DNA of 64,000 nt from Mucilaginibacter rubeus (GCF_014643835.1 NZ_BMKD01000001.1:310001-374000), one strand, 5' to 3'; positions 9,306-18,853 are shown, numbered from the stretch's first letter. Numbers and translations: made by a program. Notes: a model not told the origin generated them from the letters alone.

Positions 9306-10499
9306 CTTTAATTGCTGCTCAACAGGTGGTTTGGCTTTGCCAAAAACGGTACGGCCCCCATATTTCCACGAGTCGTTACGTTCCTTTTCAATAACTTTAT
9401 CAAAGTTGGCATTGGGCGTGAAATCTTTTTCAGCCCTTTCGGCTATTTGGGAAAGGCGTTTGATAGCTTCATTTTTATCGCTGTTGCCCATTTTTGCCTT
9501 TTGAATAGCCGTTTGCAGGGTACTTAAGGTTTCGTCATAAACTTTGGTAGGCACCGGGAATGGGGCGCCATCTTTGCCGCCATGGGCAAAGGAAAACCTC
9601 GCCGGGTCTTTAAACCGGGATGGTGTGCCATGGATCACTTCACTTACCAGGGCCAGCGACTGTAAGGTGCGGGGACCTAAGCCTTGCAGTAATAGCAGAT
9701 CTTCAAAATCTTTGGGTTGTTTTTCATGAGCCAGCCAAAGTACGGCACCAAGGCGTTTCAGGTCGACATCTTTGGCATGTACTTCATGATGGCTGGGCAT
9801 CACCAGTTTACTGATCTCGTTGATCATGATGCCCGGGTTTTCGGCGGCAATCTGCATAACACCATTGCGCGAACCATCCGCTCCCTTATCTGTCATGTTA
9901 AGGATATAGCCGCTGTTTTTACCATAGATAAAAGTATGCGGGTCGTTAACAAATGAGCTTAACTGTTCGGAATGCCAGTGGTATCTGCGGGCCGTACGGC
10001 TTACATCGCTCATGCCTTGCTGAACCACGGCCCATTTGCCGGTGTCGCTTAAAATAAAATTATGGGTATAAAGCTGGAAGCCATCCTGTATGGCGGTATT
10101 ATCAACTTTGGCGCTCAGCTTGCTGCATTTTACCAGGTAATTTGCATCAAGTCCCGTGGTTTGGCCAACCTTAACCAGTTCGGCAGGTGTTTGAGTAGAG
10201 TGTTTACCTTTACCGCCACAAATATAAATGCCCAATTCGCGGCTATGCGGGTTGATGGATTTTTTCAAAGCGCCCATAACAGAAGTGGTTATGCCCGACG
10301 AATGCCAGTCCATCCCCATAACAGCGCCCAAACTCTGAAACCAAAATGGATCACTTAGCCGGCGAAGTACTTCATCCTTACCATAATCCATTACAATGGT
10401 TTCCACCACTGCAAGGCCAAGCTTAGCCATTCGCTCAGCAAGCCATTGTGGTACATAGCCATAATGTAAAGGTAAGTCAGCACTGCCCGATCTCTTCAT
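9297..10499 (-). CDS. DUF763 domain-containing protein
   Basis: A 400-residue cytoplasmic protein of the DUF763 family, recognised from MKRSGSADLPLHYGYVPQWL, LGIYICGGKGKHSTQTP, the repeated SDVSRTARRYHWHSEQ region and LLLLQGLGPRTLQSLALVSE, a helix-hairpin-helix-like piece typical of the family. The biochemical function is not established; the HhH motif suggests nucleic-acid contact. A TAACTTTG box ends 5 bases before the ATG, so transcription may start at or next to the start codon. Its 3' end overlaps the convergent DUF4142 gene by 9 bases. Confidence 0.88.
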   Translation of the reverse strand: MKRSGSADLPLHYGYVPQWLAERMAKLGLAVVETIVMDYGKDEVLRRLSDPFWFQSLGAVMGMDWHSSGITTSVMGALKKSINPHSRELGIYICGGKGKHSTQTPAELVKVGQTTGLDANYLVKCSKLSAKVDNTAIQDGFQLYTHNFILSDTGKWAVVQQGMSDVSRTARRYHWHSEQLSSFVNDPHTFIYGKNSGYILNMTDKGADGSRNGVMQIAAENPGIMINEISKLVMPSHHEVHAKDVDLKRLGAVLWLAHEKQPKDFEDLLLLQGLGPRTLQSLALVSEVIHGTPSRFKDPARFSFAHGGKDGAPFPVPTKVYDETLSTLQTAIQKAKMGNSDKNEAIKRLSQIAERAEKDFTPNANFDKVIEKERNDSWKYGGRTVFGKAKPPVEQQLKLF

Positions 10500-10504
10500 G
10501 CTAA

Positions 10505-10512
10505 CAAAGTTA
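10505..10512 (-). promoter_or_regulatory. TAacTTTG -7 box next to DUF763 start
   Basis: Exact TAnnTTTG on the coding strand, five bases before the ATG at 10499. Confidence 0.5.
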
Positions 10513-10653
10513 GTAAAAAAACAGAACCTTGATGCACTTGATTGAAGGATTTCCTGATATAAATTTGAACCTTGATTGGCCTGATTAACGATTACCTGAT
10601 GGACTGCCTTTATCTATCAAGAAATTCTTAAATCCCCAAAATCATGGTTCTGC

Positions 10654-12564
10654 TTAGTCTTCCTCCGTCTCTCCAACGTACAATTCGTCAATATCGGATG
10701 CGTATTTCTTTTCGATGACCTTGCGTTTGGCTTTCATGGTAGGCGTGATCTCGCCCTCATCCATGCTGAACGGGTTACGTTTTATTTTGAATGATTTGAT
10801 GCGTTCAAACTTAGCCAGTTCATTGCTGTATTTCCTGATGTCGGCGGCTATCCAGTCAACTATTTCTTTATCGTTAATGAATACCTCAGGGCGTTCAAAG
10901 AAATCATTTTGAAGGTTAAAAGTTTCCTGCAGGGTCTCGCGTGCAGGCACAATAATGGCAGCAATATATTCACGTTTATCGCCCACTAAAAATACCTGTT
11001 CAATTTTAGGGCTTTTGAGGTAGGTATTCTCTACCGGAGTAGGGTAGATATTTTTACCATAGGCGTTCACCAGCATATTTTTGAGACGATCAGTAATCTG
11101 AAGGTTGCCGCGGAAAAACCTGCCGATATCGCCGGTATGGAACCAGCCATGCGAATCAATAACAGTGGCGGTTTCTTCGGGCTTGTTCCAGTAGCCTTTC
11201 ATTACGCAATGCCCGCGAACAATGATCTCTCCTTCTTCGGTAAGGGTATCTTCTTTAAAGTTATCGTGTGTTTGGACGCTGTAAATGTGTTTGGTATCCA
11301 CATTCTGGATGGCCACCTCAATACCGGGAATAATACGACCAACGGTGCCATAAATTACCCTGTGACGTTCTGTAACCGCCATTACGGGTGATGTTTCGGT
11401 TAAGCCAAAGCCCTCCAAAATTACAATGCCCAGGTCGCCAAAAAATTCACCGATGTTTTTAGGCAGTGCGCCACCTCCTGATACCATGAATTTCAGCCGT
11501 CCGCCGGTTTTTTCCTTGATCTTGCCGAATACCAGCTTTTCGGCAATTCCGTGCTGCGCCTTTAAAATAACATTAGGCGATTTACCGGCTTCCTGCACCA
11601 GGCGTACTTTTTTACCGATCTCAAATGCCCAAAGAAATATTTTTGTTTTAAGGCCACCTGCCGATGTGCCGCTTTTGATGGCTTTGTCGTGGATGCGTTC
11701 CAGTAATCGGGGTACGCAGCAAAGTATAGTAGGTTTAACCTCGCCCATGTTTTTGGCCAGCAGCTCCAAACTTTGGGCGAAAGCTATTTGTGATCCCCGG
11801 TAAATAGCTATATGGTAAATGGTGCGCTCGAATACATGCGATAGTGGCAGGAACGACAGAAATCTATCAGTTTTTTCAACAAACGGAATCTGAATTAAAC
11901 TATTGATAGCGTTTTGCGTGAGGTTATGATGGGTTAGTACTACGCCTTTAGGTACCCCCGTAGTCCCCGAAGTATAAATGAGGCATGAAGTATCAGTTGT
12001 TAAGATAGCTTCACGTGCGGCATTAATAGCGTGGCGGTATTGCTCCAGCAATTTGCTGCCTTCGGCAATTACGTGGTCAAAGCCAATTACGCCGGCATTT
12101 AAGCTTACCTTATCGCTGAATTTTTCAAAATCATCAAATGCCGGGATCAGGCGAATCAATTCCGGACAGTTGTTTGCCACTTTTAAAACTTTCCTGAACA
12201 GGAAAGGGTTGCCACAGATGATAGTACGAGCCCCCGAATCATTCAGGATATATTCTATCTCATTTTCGGTAAGGGTAGGGTATATGGAGGTATTAACTGC
12301 GCCAATCTGTTGCAGGGCCTGATCGTAATAAACATAGTTAGGCCCGTTTTCGATGATTAATGAAAGCCTGTCGCCCTTCCTGATACCGATATGCAGGAAC
12401 CAGGCCGAAATCGCGTCTATTTTTTCTAAGGCTTCACCGTAGCTGATCTCCACCCAGGTATCTTTAACTTTATGGAGCAGGAAAGTATGATCTAAAGGAT
12501 GAATTTTGGCAACGGTATTGCGAATGAAACTTGGAACAGTTGAAAGCTCGGTATTTTTATTCAT
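10654..12564 (-). CDS. Long-chain acyl-CoA synthetase (AMP-dependent)
   Basis: A 636-residue acyl-adenylate-forming enzyme that activates fatty acids to acyl-CoA. The P-loop-like motif YTSGTTGVPKG lies near residue 200, followed by PLSHVFERTIYH, GFGLTETSPVMAV (adenine binding), WFHTGDIGRF and DRLKNMLVNAYGKNIYP, with a C-terminal lysine in MKAKRKVIEKKY. Length and motifs fit the FadD15/FACL group of AMP-forming ligases. It stands alone on this strand. A TAGATTTG box lies 21 bases before the ATG. Confidence 0.92.
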   Translation of the reverse strand: MNKNTELSTVPSFIRNTVAKIHPLDHTFLLHKVKDTWVEISYGEALEKIDAISAWFLHIGIRKGDRLSLIIENGPNYVYYDQALQQIGAVNTSIYPTLTENEIEYILNDSGARTIICGNPFLFRKVLKVANNCPELIRLIPAFDDFEKFSDKVSLNAGVIGFDHVIAEGSKLLEQYRHAINAAREAILTTDTSCLIYTSGTTGVPKGVVLTHHNLTQNAINSLIQIPFVEKTDRFLSFLPLSHVFERTIYHIAIYRGSQIAFAQSLELLAKNMGEVKPTILCCVPRLLERIHDKAIKSGTSAGGLKTKIFLWAFEIGKKVRLVQEAGKSPNVILKAQHGIAEKLVFGKIKEKTGGRLKFMVSGGGALPKNIGEFFGDLGIVILEGFGLTETSPVMAVTERHRVIYGTVGRIIPGIEVAIQNVDTKHIYSVQTHDNFKEDTLTEEGEIIVRGHCVMKGYWNKPEETATVIDSHGWFHTGDIGRFFRGNLQITDRLKNMLVNAYGKNIYPTPVENTYLKSPKIEQVFLVGDKREYIAAIIVPARETLQETFNLQNDFFERPEVFINDKEIVDWIAADIRKYSNELAKFERIKSFKIKRNPFSMDEGEITPTMKAKRKVIEKKYASDIDELYVGETEED

Positions 12565-12585
12565 TTATATAATCGGATATTAGAA

Positions 12586-12593
12586 CAAATCTA
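12586..12593 (-). promoter_or_regulatory. TAgaTTTG -7 box of the acyl-CoA synthetase
   Basis: Exact TAnnTTTG match 21 bases upstream of the ATG at 12564, at a normal leader distance. Confidence 0.5.
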
Positions 12594-12708
12594 AATCTAT
12601 TTTTATAAAAACAAGCATTGATACGGGTATTTGACAAACTGAACGTGTTTTACTTTGTGATGATGCTGATTTAAGTTAACCTTATTAACTTGGATAAAAA
12701 CATATACT

Positions 12709-13305
12709 ATGAAGATAATTATCATTGGTGCTTCGGGAACTATTGGCAAAAAAGTCACCGAAGCATTGCAAGGCCGGCACGAGATTATAACTGCCGGTTC
12801 TAAAAGCGGTGATTTTCAATTGGATATTACTTCACCCGAATCGATTGAAAGGTTTTATGAACAGGTTGGCCCGTTTGATGCGTTGGCGAGTACTACCGGA
12901 TCGGGGCATTTCGGCCCACTGGCGAGTACAACCCCTGCCGATTTCAAAAAAGGAATTGAAAGCAAGCTACTTGGGCAGATAAATCTTGTACTGATAGGTC
13001 AGCATCATATTAATCCTAAAGGTTCATTTACACTTACTTCAGGTATCCTATCGGAAGATCCGGTTGTAAACGGCGTGAATTTGGGCACCATTAACGGCGG
13101 GCTAAATTCCTTTGTAATAAGTGCGGCCATTGAATTGCAAAGCGGTGTGCGGATCAACGCCGTAAGTCCGGGTGTTGTTGAGGATTCGCCCGGCTATTTT
13201 GAATACTTTCCCGGTCATGAGCCTGTTGCTATGGATAAGGTAGCCAATGCTTATGTTAAAAGCGTGCTTGGGGCCATTACGGGGCAGGTGATAAAGGTGT
13301 TTTGA
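12709..13305 (+). CDS. Short-chain dehydrogenase/reductase
   Basis: A 198-residue small SDR. The N-terminal IIIGASGTIGKKV matches the dinucleotide-binding TGxxxGxG site in the short form seen in small SDRs; SGILSE and the INAVSPGVVEDSP segment (family NxVxPG) follow. The classical YxxxK is not obvious (the NGGLNSFVISAAIEL helix stands in its place), which is normal for the small SDR subgroup that includes YwnB- and CsgA-like proteins. The substrate is unknown. ATG at 12709 is preceded by an A-rich leader. A 15-bp hairpin follows the stop. Confidence 0.82.
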   Translation: MKIIIIGASGTIGKKVTEALQGRHEIITAGSKSGDFQLDITSPESIERFYEQVGPFDALASTTGSGHFGPLASTTPADFKKGIESKLLGQINLVLIGQHHINPKGSFTLTSGILSEDPVVNGVNLGTINGGLNSFVISAAIELQSGVRINAVSPGVVEDSPGYFEYFPGHEPVAMDKVANAYVKSVLGAITGQVIKVF

Positions 13306-13327
13306 TAAGCTTTGTCAAAACCGGAAG

Positions 13328-13360
13328 AGACTTACGAAGTTTTTGAAACTTCGTAAGTCT
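13328..13360. repeat. 15-bp perfect hairpin after the SDR gene
   Basis: The arm agacttacgaagttt (13328-13342) is matched exactly by its reverse complement (13346-13360) around a 3-base loop. No U-tract follows, so it may be a dispersed palindrome rather than a classic terminator. Confidence 0.6.
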
Positions 13361-13528
13361 GGTAATTTCCAAACTTTCCTTATCTTCACTTCATAATTAC
13401 TATCTCCACATATAAAACAAGGGTTGCCTAAGGCCCCGGCCTGTTGATACAGGTTCGGTAACACGCTGCAATTCGCGGCAGTGTTTAGTATTGTCTCAAA
13501 ATTTCTGATCAATTTTATTTAACCGGTA

Positions 13529-14359
13529 ATGAAAATTACTCAAATATTTACTTTGGGCATTTGCTGCATTTTTACGTGCATTGCCCGGGAAGCAAAATCT
13601 CATACCTGTATGGATACCATAACCAATAAACAAAAAGTATTGTCCTTTTATAAACAAATAGTAGGGCAGCGTAAAACAGAGCTGATCCCCGAATTTATAG
13701 CCGAAGATTATAAACAACATAACCCTACCGTTAAGCAGGGGAGGGCAGGCATAACAGAAATGGTCAATTACCTGAAAACTTTACCACCACCGCCCGAAGA
13801 TGCAAAGTCGCCAATTATAAGAGCGATACAGGATGGCGACTTAGTAGTGACTCATCTTGATATTTCATTTTTGGGGAGGCGGATGGCTGTGATCGACCTG
13901 TTTAAATTAAAAAATGGGATGTTAACAGAGCACTGGGATGCTATTCAACCCCTGCCCGATGAAAACGGGAAAACCATAACCGCTACTAACGGCACAACTG
14001 AAATTGACCATAATGCCTCCGTGGAAAATAGCGGGCTTGTTGTTGACCAATTTTACAAGACAATCGTAAACAAACAACCTGGTACTCGGTTTATCGATTC
14101 CGCTTATGTTGAGCATGATGCTTCTGTAATCGCGTCAGGCGTGGGATTGGCAGGCTATCTTTCGGAGCCTAATCGATCTGTTAAAATTCATAGGCTCATT
14201 GCTGAAGGGGATTTCGTGGTAGTTCAATCGCAGTTTAACAAGAGCGGTAAAACGTTTGTGTTTTATGAGATATTCAGGGTATATAATGATAAGATAGCTG
14301 AACACTGGAGTGTGGAGCAGGCTGTGCCCGATGGTGTTAAAGCAGAGGATATGTTTTAG
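13529..14359 (+). CDS. Exported protein with two SnoaL-like (NTF2-fold) domains
   Basis: A 276-residue protein with a hydrophobic N-terminus (ITQIFTLGICCIFTCIA) that looks like a signal peptide. Two SnoaL-type polyketide-cyclase-like domains are in tandem. The first, about residues 35-150, has KVLSFYKQIVGQ, EDYKQHNPTVKQGRAGI and DLFKLKNGMLTEHWDAIQP. The second, about 170-270, has DQFYKTIVN, YVEHDASVIASG and YEIFRVYNDKIAEHWSVEQ. The repeated xxEHWxxxQ ending shows that the domains are duplicates. Members of this family bind or rearrange small hydrophobic molecules; the substrate is unknown. The 5' leader from about 13395 is unusually long. Confidence 0.8.
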   Translation: MKITQIFTLGICCIFTCIAREAKSHTCMDTITNKQKVLSFYKQIVGQRKTELIPEFIAEDYKQHNPTVKQGRAGITEMVNYLKTLPPPPEDAKSPIIRAIQDGDLVVTHLDISFLGRRMAVIDLFKLKNGMLTEHWDAIQPLPDENGKTITATNGTTEIDHNASVENSGLVVDQFYKTIVNKQPGTRFIDSAYVEHDASVIASGVGLAGYLSEPNRSVKIHRLIAEGDFVVVQSQFNKSGKTFVFYEIFRVYNDKIAEHWSVEQAVPDGVKAEDMF

Positions 14360-14365
14360 TAGGCT

Positions 14366-14415
14366 CAGCTGAAAGCTGAAGCCATGTTTTACCGCGGGCC
14401 GGAAGCCCGCGGCAG
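14366..14415 (+). repeat. REP-like palindromic element, copy 1
   Basis: A 50-base unit starting cagctgaaagc and ending in the hairpin ccgcgggc-cggaa-gcccgcgg. It matches copy 2 (59138-59187, opposite strand) at 41 of 50 positions by eye. It lies directly after the SnoaL gene. Confidence 0.7.
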
Positions 14416-14425
14416 ACCGCAAAAC

Positions 14426-14454
14426 AAAAAGAGGCGCTCATCGCGCCTCTTTTT
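14426..14454. terminator. Bidirectional intrinsic terminator
   Basis: Twelve-base perfect arms aaaaagaggcgc / gcgcctcttttt with a 5-base loop lie between the convergent SnoaL and iscA genes, with U-tracts on both strands. Confidence 0.85.
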
Positions 14455-14470
14455 ATATTTTAAGGTTGAA

Positions 14471-14797
14471 TTATACCGAAAAACTTTCGCCGCAACCGCA
14501 TGTGCGACTGGCGTTAGGGTTGTGGAAATTGAAGCCCTTACCGTTAAGGCCGTCAGAAAAATCAAGCTCGGTACCGGCAAGGTACAGGAACGATTTCATA
14601 TCAAGCGCCATACGGATTCCCTGGTCTTCAAAAAACTGATCGCCTTTTTTCTCTTCGTTATCAAAATCAAGATTGTATGATAAACCAGAGCACCCACCGC
14701 CCTGAACAGATACACGCAGGAAATAAGAGGCATCAAGCCCTGCATCCTGCATCAGGTGTTCTATTTTGCTTTTTGCTTTATCAGTTACAGTTACCAT
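14471..14797 (-). CDS. iscA: Iron-sulfur cluster assembly protein, IscA/HesB type
   Basis: A 108-residue A-type carrier that passes Fe-S clusters from the scaffold to target proteins. The three conserved cysteines are Cys36 in GGGCSGLSY and Cys100/Cys102 in the C-terminal CGCGESF. It is the last gene of the iscS-iscU-iscA set, all on the minus strand; a 134-base gap separates it from iscU. Its ATG is preceded by an A-rich leader (aaaaaATG). In other bacteria iscR opens the cluster; it is absent here. Confidence 0.93.
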   Translation of the reverse strand: MVTVTDKAKSKIEHLMQDAGLDASYFLRVSVQGGGCSGLSYNLDFDNEEKKGDQFFEDQGIRMALDMKSFLYLAGTELDFSDGLNGKGFNFHNPNASRTCGCGESFSV

Positions 14798-14931
14798 TTT
14801 TTAAAAGAGTCAAGATTGTTAGATTCAAGAGCCAAGATTTTTCACTCGTCTCTTGCGTACCATGCTATGAAGATTTAAGATACAAAGAAGGGAAAGTCTT
14901 GTTTTCTTGCCTCCTGCATCTTAAAGTCTTT

Positions 14932-15345
14932 TTAGTGATGTACTTTTTCGCTTTCAATTGGCGCTAAGCCGTTTTTAACGCGGAAATCATTGATCGCTGC
15001 TTTGATAGCATCCTCTGCCAAAACTGAACAGTGAATTTTTACCGGTGGAAGGGCAAGTTCTTCAACGATGTCCATGTTGTCGATTTTCATAGCATCGTCG
15101 ATGCTTTTGCCTTTAAGCCACTCGGTAGCTAATGATGATGAAGCGATTGCTGAACCGCAACCGAAAGTTTTAAATTTTGCATCGGTGATAACATTGTTAT
15201 CATCAACCTGGATCTGCAGGCGCATTACGTCGCCGCACTCAGGTGCACCAACTAAACCGGTACCTACTTTGTGGCTGCTTTTATCCAAAGTGCCCACATT
15301 GCGGGGGTTAGTGTAGTGATCGATTACTTTATCTGAATATGCCAT
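14932..15345 (-). CDS. iscU: Iron-sulfur cluster scaffold protein IscU
   Basis: A 137-residue scaffold on which [2Fe-2S] clusters are built from sulfur delivered by IscS. The conserved cluster ligands are Cys37 with Asp39 (APECGDV), Cys63 (FGCGSAIASSSL) and Cys106 (VKIHCSVLA). The chaperone-binding LPPVK motif (residues 99-103) is intact. It lies between iscS and iscA on the same strand. The 111-base gap to iscS is filled with AT-rich word-like repeats. Confidence 0.95.
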   Translation of the reverse strand: MAYSDKVIDHYTNPRNVGTLDKSSHKVGTGLVGAPECGDVMRLQIQVDDNNVITDAKFKTFGCGSAIASSSLATEWLKGKSIDDAMKIDNMDIVEELALPPVKIHCSVLAEDAIKAAINDFRVKNGLAPIESEKVHH

Positions 15346-15455
15346 TTTTTTAAAGTTCTTAAGTAGTAAGTTATAAGTTTTGAGTCTCTTAAACTCTTAT
15401 ATGTCAATTCGCAAATGGTCAATCCGAAACCGAAAATCCCAAATCCGAAATTAAA

Positions 15456-16667
15456 TTAATGTTCTGCCCACTCAATTGAGTTAAGGTCGATACCTTCTTT
15501 AAACATTTCCCATAGCGGTGAAAGGTCGCGCAGGTGGGTAACCGCTTTTTTGGTTACTTCAATTGCGTAATCAACTTCTTCTTCGGTAGTGAAACGACCT
15601 AAGCCAAAACGGATAGAAGAGTGTGCCAGGTCATCAGACAGGCCTAAGCTTTTCAATACGTATGATGGCTCCAATGAAGCAGAGGTACAAGCCGAACCTG
15701 ATGATACAGCCAGATCTTTCATGGCCATCATCAAACCTTCACCTTCAACATATTTAAACGAAATGTTAGCAACATGTGGTAAGCGGTGTTCAACGTTACC
15801 GTTTACATAGCTTTCTTCCAACACGGTTAGCGCTGATTGCAATTTATCGCGTAAAGCTGAAAGGCGTTTTGCCTCGCTTTCCATTTCCTGGCCGCAAAGT
15901 TCGCAGGCTTTACCTAAGCCAACAATACCCGGTACGTTAAGGGTACCTGAACGCATACCGCGCTCGTGACCGCCACCGTCCATTTGGGCTGTAACTTTAA
16001 CCCTTGGTCCTTTACGGCGTACATATAATGCACCAACACCTTTAGGGCCGTATATTTTGTGTGCTGATAAAGCCAAAAGATCAATACCATCAGCATTAAC
16101 GTCAACAGGGATCTTACCAACAGCCTGTACGGCATCGGTCATAAATAATGCACCGTGTTTGTGGGCAATAGCCGAAATTTCTTTAATTGGCTGAATAACA
16201 CCAATTTCATTGTTGCCATACATAATCGATACCAGGATGGTTTCAGGCGTCATTGCCGCTTCTAAAACTGCAAGATCAACAAGACCGTCTTCTTTAACCG
16301 GCAAATAAGTTACTTTGCCGCCCAGTTTTTCAACGTGTTTGCAGGCATCAAGTACAGCTTTATGCTCTGTAACAGTAGTTATGATATGGTTACCTTTCTC
16401 TTTGTACATTTCAAACACCCCTTTAATAGCAAGGTTATCTGATTCTGTAGCACCAGAGGTAAAGATGATCTCTTTTTCAGATGCGCCTATCAATTTGGCT
16501 ACCTGTTCGCGTGCGTAATCAACCGCCTCCTCTGCAACCCATCCAAACGCGTGGTTACGGCTTGCTGCATTACCAAATTTTTCGTTAAAATATGGTAACA
16601 TAGCCTCCAGTACCCTTGGGTCCATCGGTGTAGTTGCATTGTTATCTAAATAAATTGGGATATTCAT
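15456..16667 (-). CDS. iscS: Cysteine desulfurase IscS
   Basis: A 403-residue PLP enzyme that takes sulfur from cysteine, leaving alanine, and feeds IscU. Start chosen at 16667 ([17 protein letters not shown]); the frame stays open to 16706 but that adds 13 atypical residues. The PLP lysine is in [10 protein letters not shown] near residue 201; the catalytic Cys loop [14 protein letters not shown] is near 326. It is the first gene of the isc cluster. TATCTTTG at 16694-16701 gives a plausible promoter with a leader of about 20 bases. Confidence 0.95.
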   Translation of the reverse strand: MNIPIYLDNNATTPMDPRVLEAMLPYFNEKFGNAASRNHAFGWVAEEAVDYAREQVAKLIGASEKEIIFTSGATESDNLAIKGVFEMYKEKGNHIITTVTEHKAVLDACKHVEKLGGKVTYLPVKEDGLVDLAVLEAAMTPETILVSIMYGNNEIGVIQPIKEISAIAHKHGALFMTDAVQAVGKIPVDVNADGIDLLALSAHKIYGPKGVGALYVRRKGPRVKVTAQMDGGGHERGMRSGTLNVPGIVGLGKACELCGQEMESEAKRLSALRDKLQSALTVLEESYVNGNVEHRLPHVANISFKYVEGEGLMMAMKDLAVSSGSACTSASLEPSYVLKSLGLSDDLAHSSIRFGLGRFTTEEEVDYAIEVTKKAVTHLRDLSPLWEMFKEGIDLNSIEWAEH

Positions 16668-16693
16668 AGTCCTTTTGAAATATATTAACAAAA

Positions 16694-16701
16694 CAAAGAT
16701 A
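16694..16701 (-). promoter_or_regulatory. TAtcTTTG -7 box of iscS
   Basis: Exact consensus on the coding strand 26 bases before the ATG. It is preceded directly by AACTTGCG, the same eight bases that precede the mqnC -7 box. Confidence 0.55.
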
Positions 16702-16777
16702 CGCAAGTTTTTATTGAAATTCAGCTAAATTCCTTCGCAAATAACCAAAGCTGACCAATAATTTACAATATTTGGAC

Positions 16778-17176
16778 ATGAACAAAGTGGAGCACATTGG
16801 CATTGCAGTTAACAGTGTTAAGTTAGCAGGGGAAATCTACTCCAAATTGCTGAATATACCTGTATATAAAACCGAAACTGTAGAGAGCGAACATGTGGTT
16901 ACCGCCTTTCTTCAAAGCGGGCCAAATAAAATTGAATTGCTCGAGGCTCTTAATGATGATAGCGCCATTGCTAAGTTTATAGCTAAAAAAGGGGAAGGGA
17001 TTCATCATATAGCTTTTGAGGTAGATGATATTGAAGCTGAAATGAAACGCCTCGAAAATGAGGGTTTTGTTTTGTTAAATGATAAGCCTAAACAGGGGGC
17101 TGACAATAAACTGGTTTGCTTTGTGCACCCCAAAAGCGCTAATGGGGTGTTGGTAGAGTTGTGCCAGGAGATTTAA
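16778..17176 (+). CDS. mce: Methylmalonyl-CoA epimerase
   Basis: A 132-residue vicinal-oxygen-chelate protein that interconverts (S)- and (R)-methylmalonyl-CoA in propionate metabolism. The metal ligands are visible: His in KVEHIGIAV, His-His in GIHHIAFEVDD and Glu in VLVELCQE. ATG at 16778 is preferred to the TTG at 16772. It is divergent from iscS; no mutase genes are near. Confidence 0.9.
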   Translation: MNKVEHIGIAVNSVKLAGEIYSKLLNIPVYKTETVESEHVVTAFLQSGPNKIELLEALNDDSAIAKFIAKKGEGIHHIAFEVDDIEAEMKRLENEGFVLLNDKPKQGADNKLVCFVHPKSANGVLVELCQEI

Positions 17177-17189
17177 ACTTTAAGCGATA

Positions 17190-18299
17190 TTATTTTGCAG
17201 GTGGGATAATTTTCCTGATCCTGGCATTTTGTTCGTCGCCAACATATATGTTACCGCTGGCATCTACCGCTATGCCATGGGGGTCATTAAATTTAGCCAG
17301 TAAGTTTGCACCATCATAAAAGGCTCTTTCTTTTGTGCCTGCAAGCGTAGTTACCTCGCCACTTGCCGCTATTTTTCTAATCAAGCTTAGGTTATCGGTT
17401 ACATATATGTTTCCGTTTTTATCTACAGCTACACCCAGAGGCCCGTTGAAGGTTGCCGATGTTGAAGCACCGTTGTCAGATCCGGGTGCAAGCTTGCCGG
17501 CAACTGTTGTAACTACCGCGGCGGGGGTTATTTTCCTGATCATATTATTACTATAATCGGCTACATAAATATTATCAGCACCGTCAATAGCTAAGCCTTC
17601 CGGTAACCGAAAATTAGCTTCTGAACCGGTTCCGTCTGCAAAACCGGGGCCCGAATGCACATTGCCTGCAAATGTTGTAACATCCTGTGATGGCGTAATT
17701 TTTCTGATAATGTTATGATTATCTGTTATATACAGGTTGTCGGCGTGGTCAATTGCTATTCCCGCCGGGCCATTAAAGGTTGCTAACGGGCCTTTTCCAT
17801 CGTTAAAGCCTATTACTCCCGAACCTGCAAATGTACTCACAATGCCGTCGGTCGCTATTTTTCTAATTACGTTGTTACCAAAGTCGGCAACAAAAATATT
17901 TCCTTTCGAGTCGAGCGCAATACCTATGGGATTATCAAATTTTGCCGATTTGGCGGGGCCGTTAACCAGTCCGTCCCCCGTCCCGCCCGCCAGCGTAGTT
18001 ACAATGCCTTCGGACGTTATTTTGCGGATAGCATTGTTGCCCTGGTCGGTAACATACAAATTGCCGGCAGCGTCTACCGCTACACCATTAGGGTTATTGA
18101 GTGCTGCATTTCCTCTTAGGCCATCAACATATCCATAAGTGCCATTGCCTGCCAGGGTATAAGTATGTCCCGGAAGGTTTTCTAATTTGGGGTTGTCATC
18201 CGTGCCTGGGGCTGGTTTATCTTTACTGCAGCTAAATAATGCTACAGAAGTTGAAATTCCAATAAGTAATAGAGCAGGAATAAATCTTTTATTATTCAT
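17190..18299 (-). CDS. NHL-repeat lipoprotein
   Basis: A 369-residue exported protein. The signal peptide ends in a lipobox LFSCSKD. The remainder consists of about six NHL beta-propeller repeats, each with the pattern NPxGVAVDAAGNLYVTDQGNNAIRK followed by TLAG. Such proteins form a six-bladed propeller on the cell surface or in the periplasm and usually bind ligands or proteins; no catalytic residue is apparent. It converges on mce with only 13 bases between the stops. Confidence 0.88.
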   Translation of the reverse strand: MNNKRFIPALLLIGISTSVALFSCSKDKPAPGTDDNPKLENLPGHTYTLAGNGTYGYVDGLRGNAALNNPNGVAVDAAGNLYVTDQGNNAIRKITSEGIVTTLAGGTGDGLVNGPAKSAKFDNPIGIALDSKGNIFVADFGNNVIRKIATDGIVSTFAGSGVIGFNDGKGPLATFNGPAGIAIDHADNLYITDNHNIIRKITPSQDVTTFAGNVHSGPGFADGTGSEANFRLPEGLAIDGADNIYVADYSNNMIRKITPAAVVTTVAGKLAPGSDNGASTSATFNGPLGVAVDKNGNIYVTDNLSLIRKIAASGEVTTLAGTKERAFYDGANLLAKFNDPHGIAVDASGNIYVGDEQNARIRKIIPPAK

Positions 18300-18488
18300 G
18301 TTTGTGGATATGGTTCAAGTTTGATTATTAAAACAACAAACAGCCGGTTTTATTGTAGCTATCGTTAAAAAGCTATCAAATAGTGCAGGAGACTGTTTCC
18401 TCAAATATAAATTTTAAACTAAATTGATAGGCATCGTATCTGGTTGATTTTATTTTTAATTTGCTTTTCCAGTTTTCACTTTTATTAT

Positions 18489-18496
18489 TACATTTG
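18489..18496 (+). promoter_or_regulatory. TAcaTTTG -7 box of rpmE2
   Basis: Exact TAnnTTTG 44 bases before the rpmE2 ATG. A TTTG at 18460-18463 is a possible -33 element, with a spacer of 25 that is slightly longer than usual. Confidence 0.5.
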
Positions 18497-18540
18497 CACC
18501 TCTTTTAAGTAAAGTACAGAAGGTAAGTTTATATAATATA

Positions 18541-18789
18541 ATGAAAAAAGATCTGCATCCATCAAACTATAGGTTAGTTGTATTTAAAGATATGTCAAAC
18601 GACTATTCTTTTATCACTAAATCTTGCATCGATACCCGCGAAACCGTTAAATGGGAAGATGGTAACGAATATCCATTGGTTAAATTAGAGATTTCTCACA
18701 CTTCGCACCCGTTCTACACCGGTAAAATGAAACTGGTTGATACTGCAGGTCGTATTGACAAATTCCGCTCACGTTACAACAAAAAGTAA
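18541..18789 (+). CDS. rpmE2: 50S ribosomal protein L31 type B
   Basis: An 82-residue ribosomal protein, [20 protein letters not shown]. It has the [20 protein letters not shown] ending of the L31 family but lacks the CxxC zinc ligands of type A (only one Cys), so it is the zinc-independent type B. It is followed at once by a strong terminator. Confidence 0.95.
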   Translation: MKKDLHPSNYRLVVFKDMSNDYSFITKSCIDTRETVKWEDGNEYPLVKLEISHTSHPFYTGKMKLVDTAGRIDKFRSRYNKK

Positions 18790-18811
18790 TTTTTGTTTAA
18801 TTAATATTTAC

Positions 18812-18842
18812 AAGTCCCGGCTTTGCAGTCGGGACTTTTTTT
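18812..18842 (+). terminator. Intrinsic terminator of rpmE2
   Basis: The stem aagtcccg / cgggactt is followed by an unbroken T-tract. The end of the T-tract overlaps the TATTTTTG box of the next gene. Confidence 0.85.
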
Positions 18843-18849
18843 ATTTTTG
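18842..18849 (+). promoter_or_regulatory. TAttTTTG -7 box embedded in the terminator tail
   Basis: The box ends 4 bases before the ATG of the nucleotidyltransferase-like gene. A TTTG at 18822-18825 inside the terminator stem-loop could serve as the -33 element (spacer 16). This allows a leaderless transcript that starts directly after rpmE2 termination. Confidence 0.4.
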
Positions 18850-18853
18850 CGCC

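Noticed and set aside
13395-13528. Possible riboswitch in the leader of the double SnoaL gene
   Set aside because: Small hairpins such as cctgttgatacagg are present, but no known riboswitch core or conserved junction is recognisable, and no metabolite link exists.
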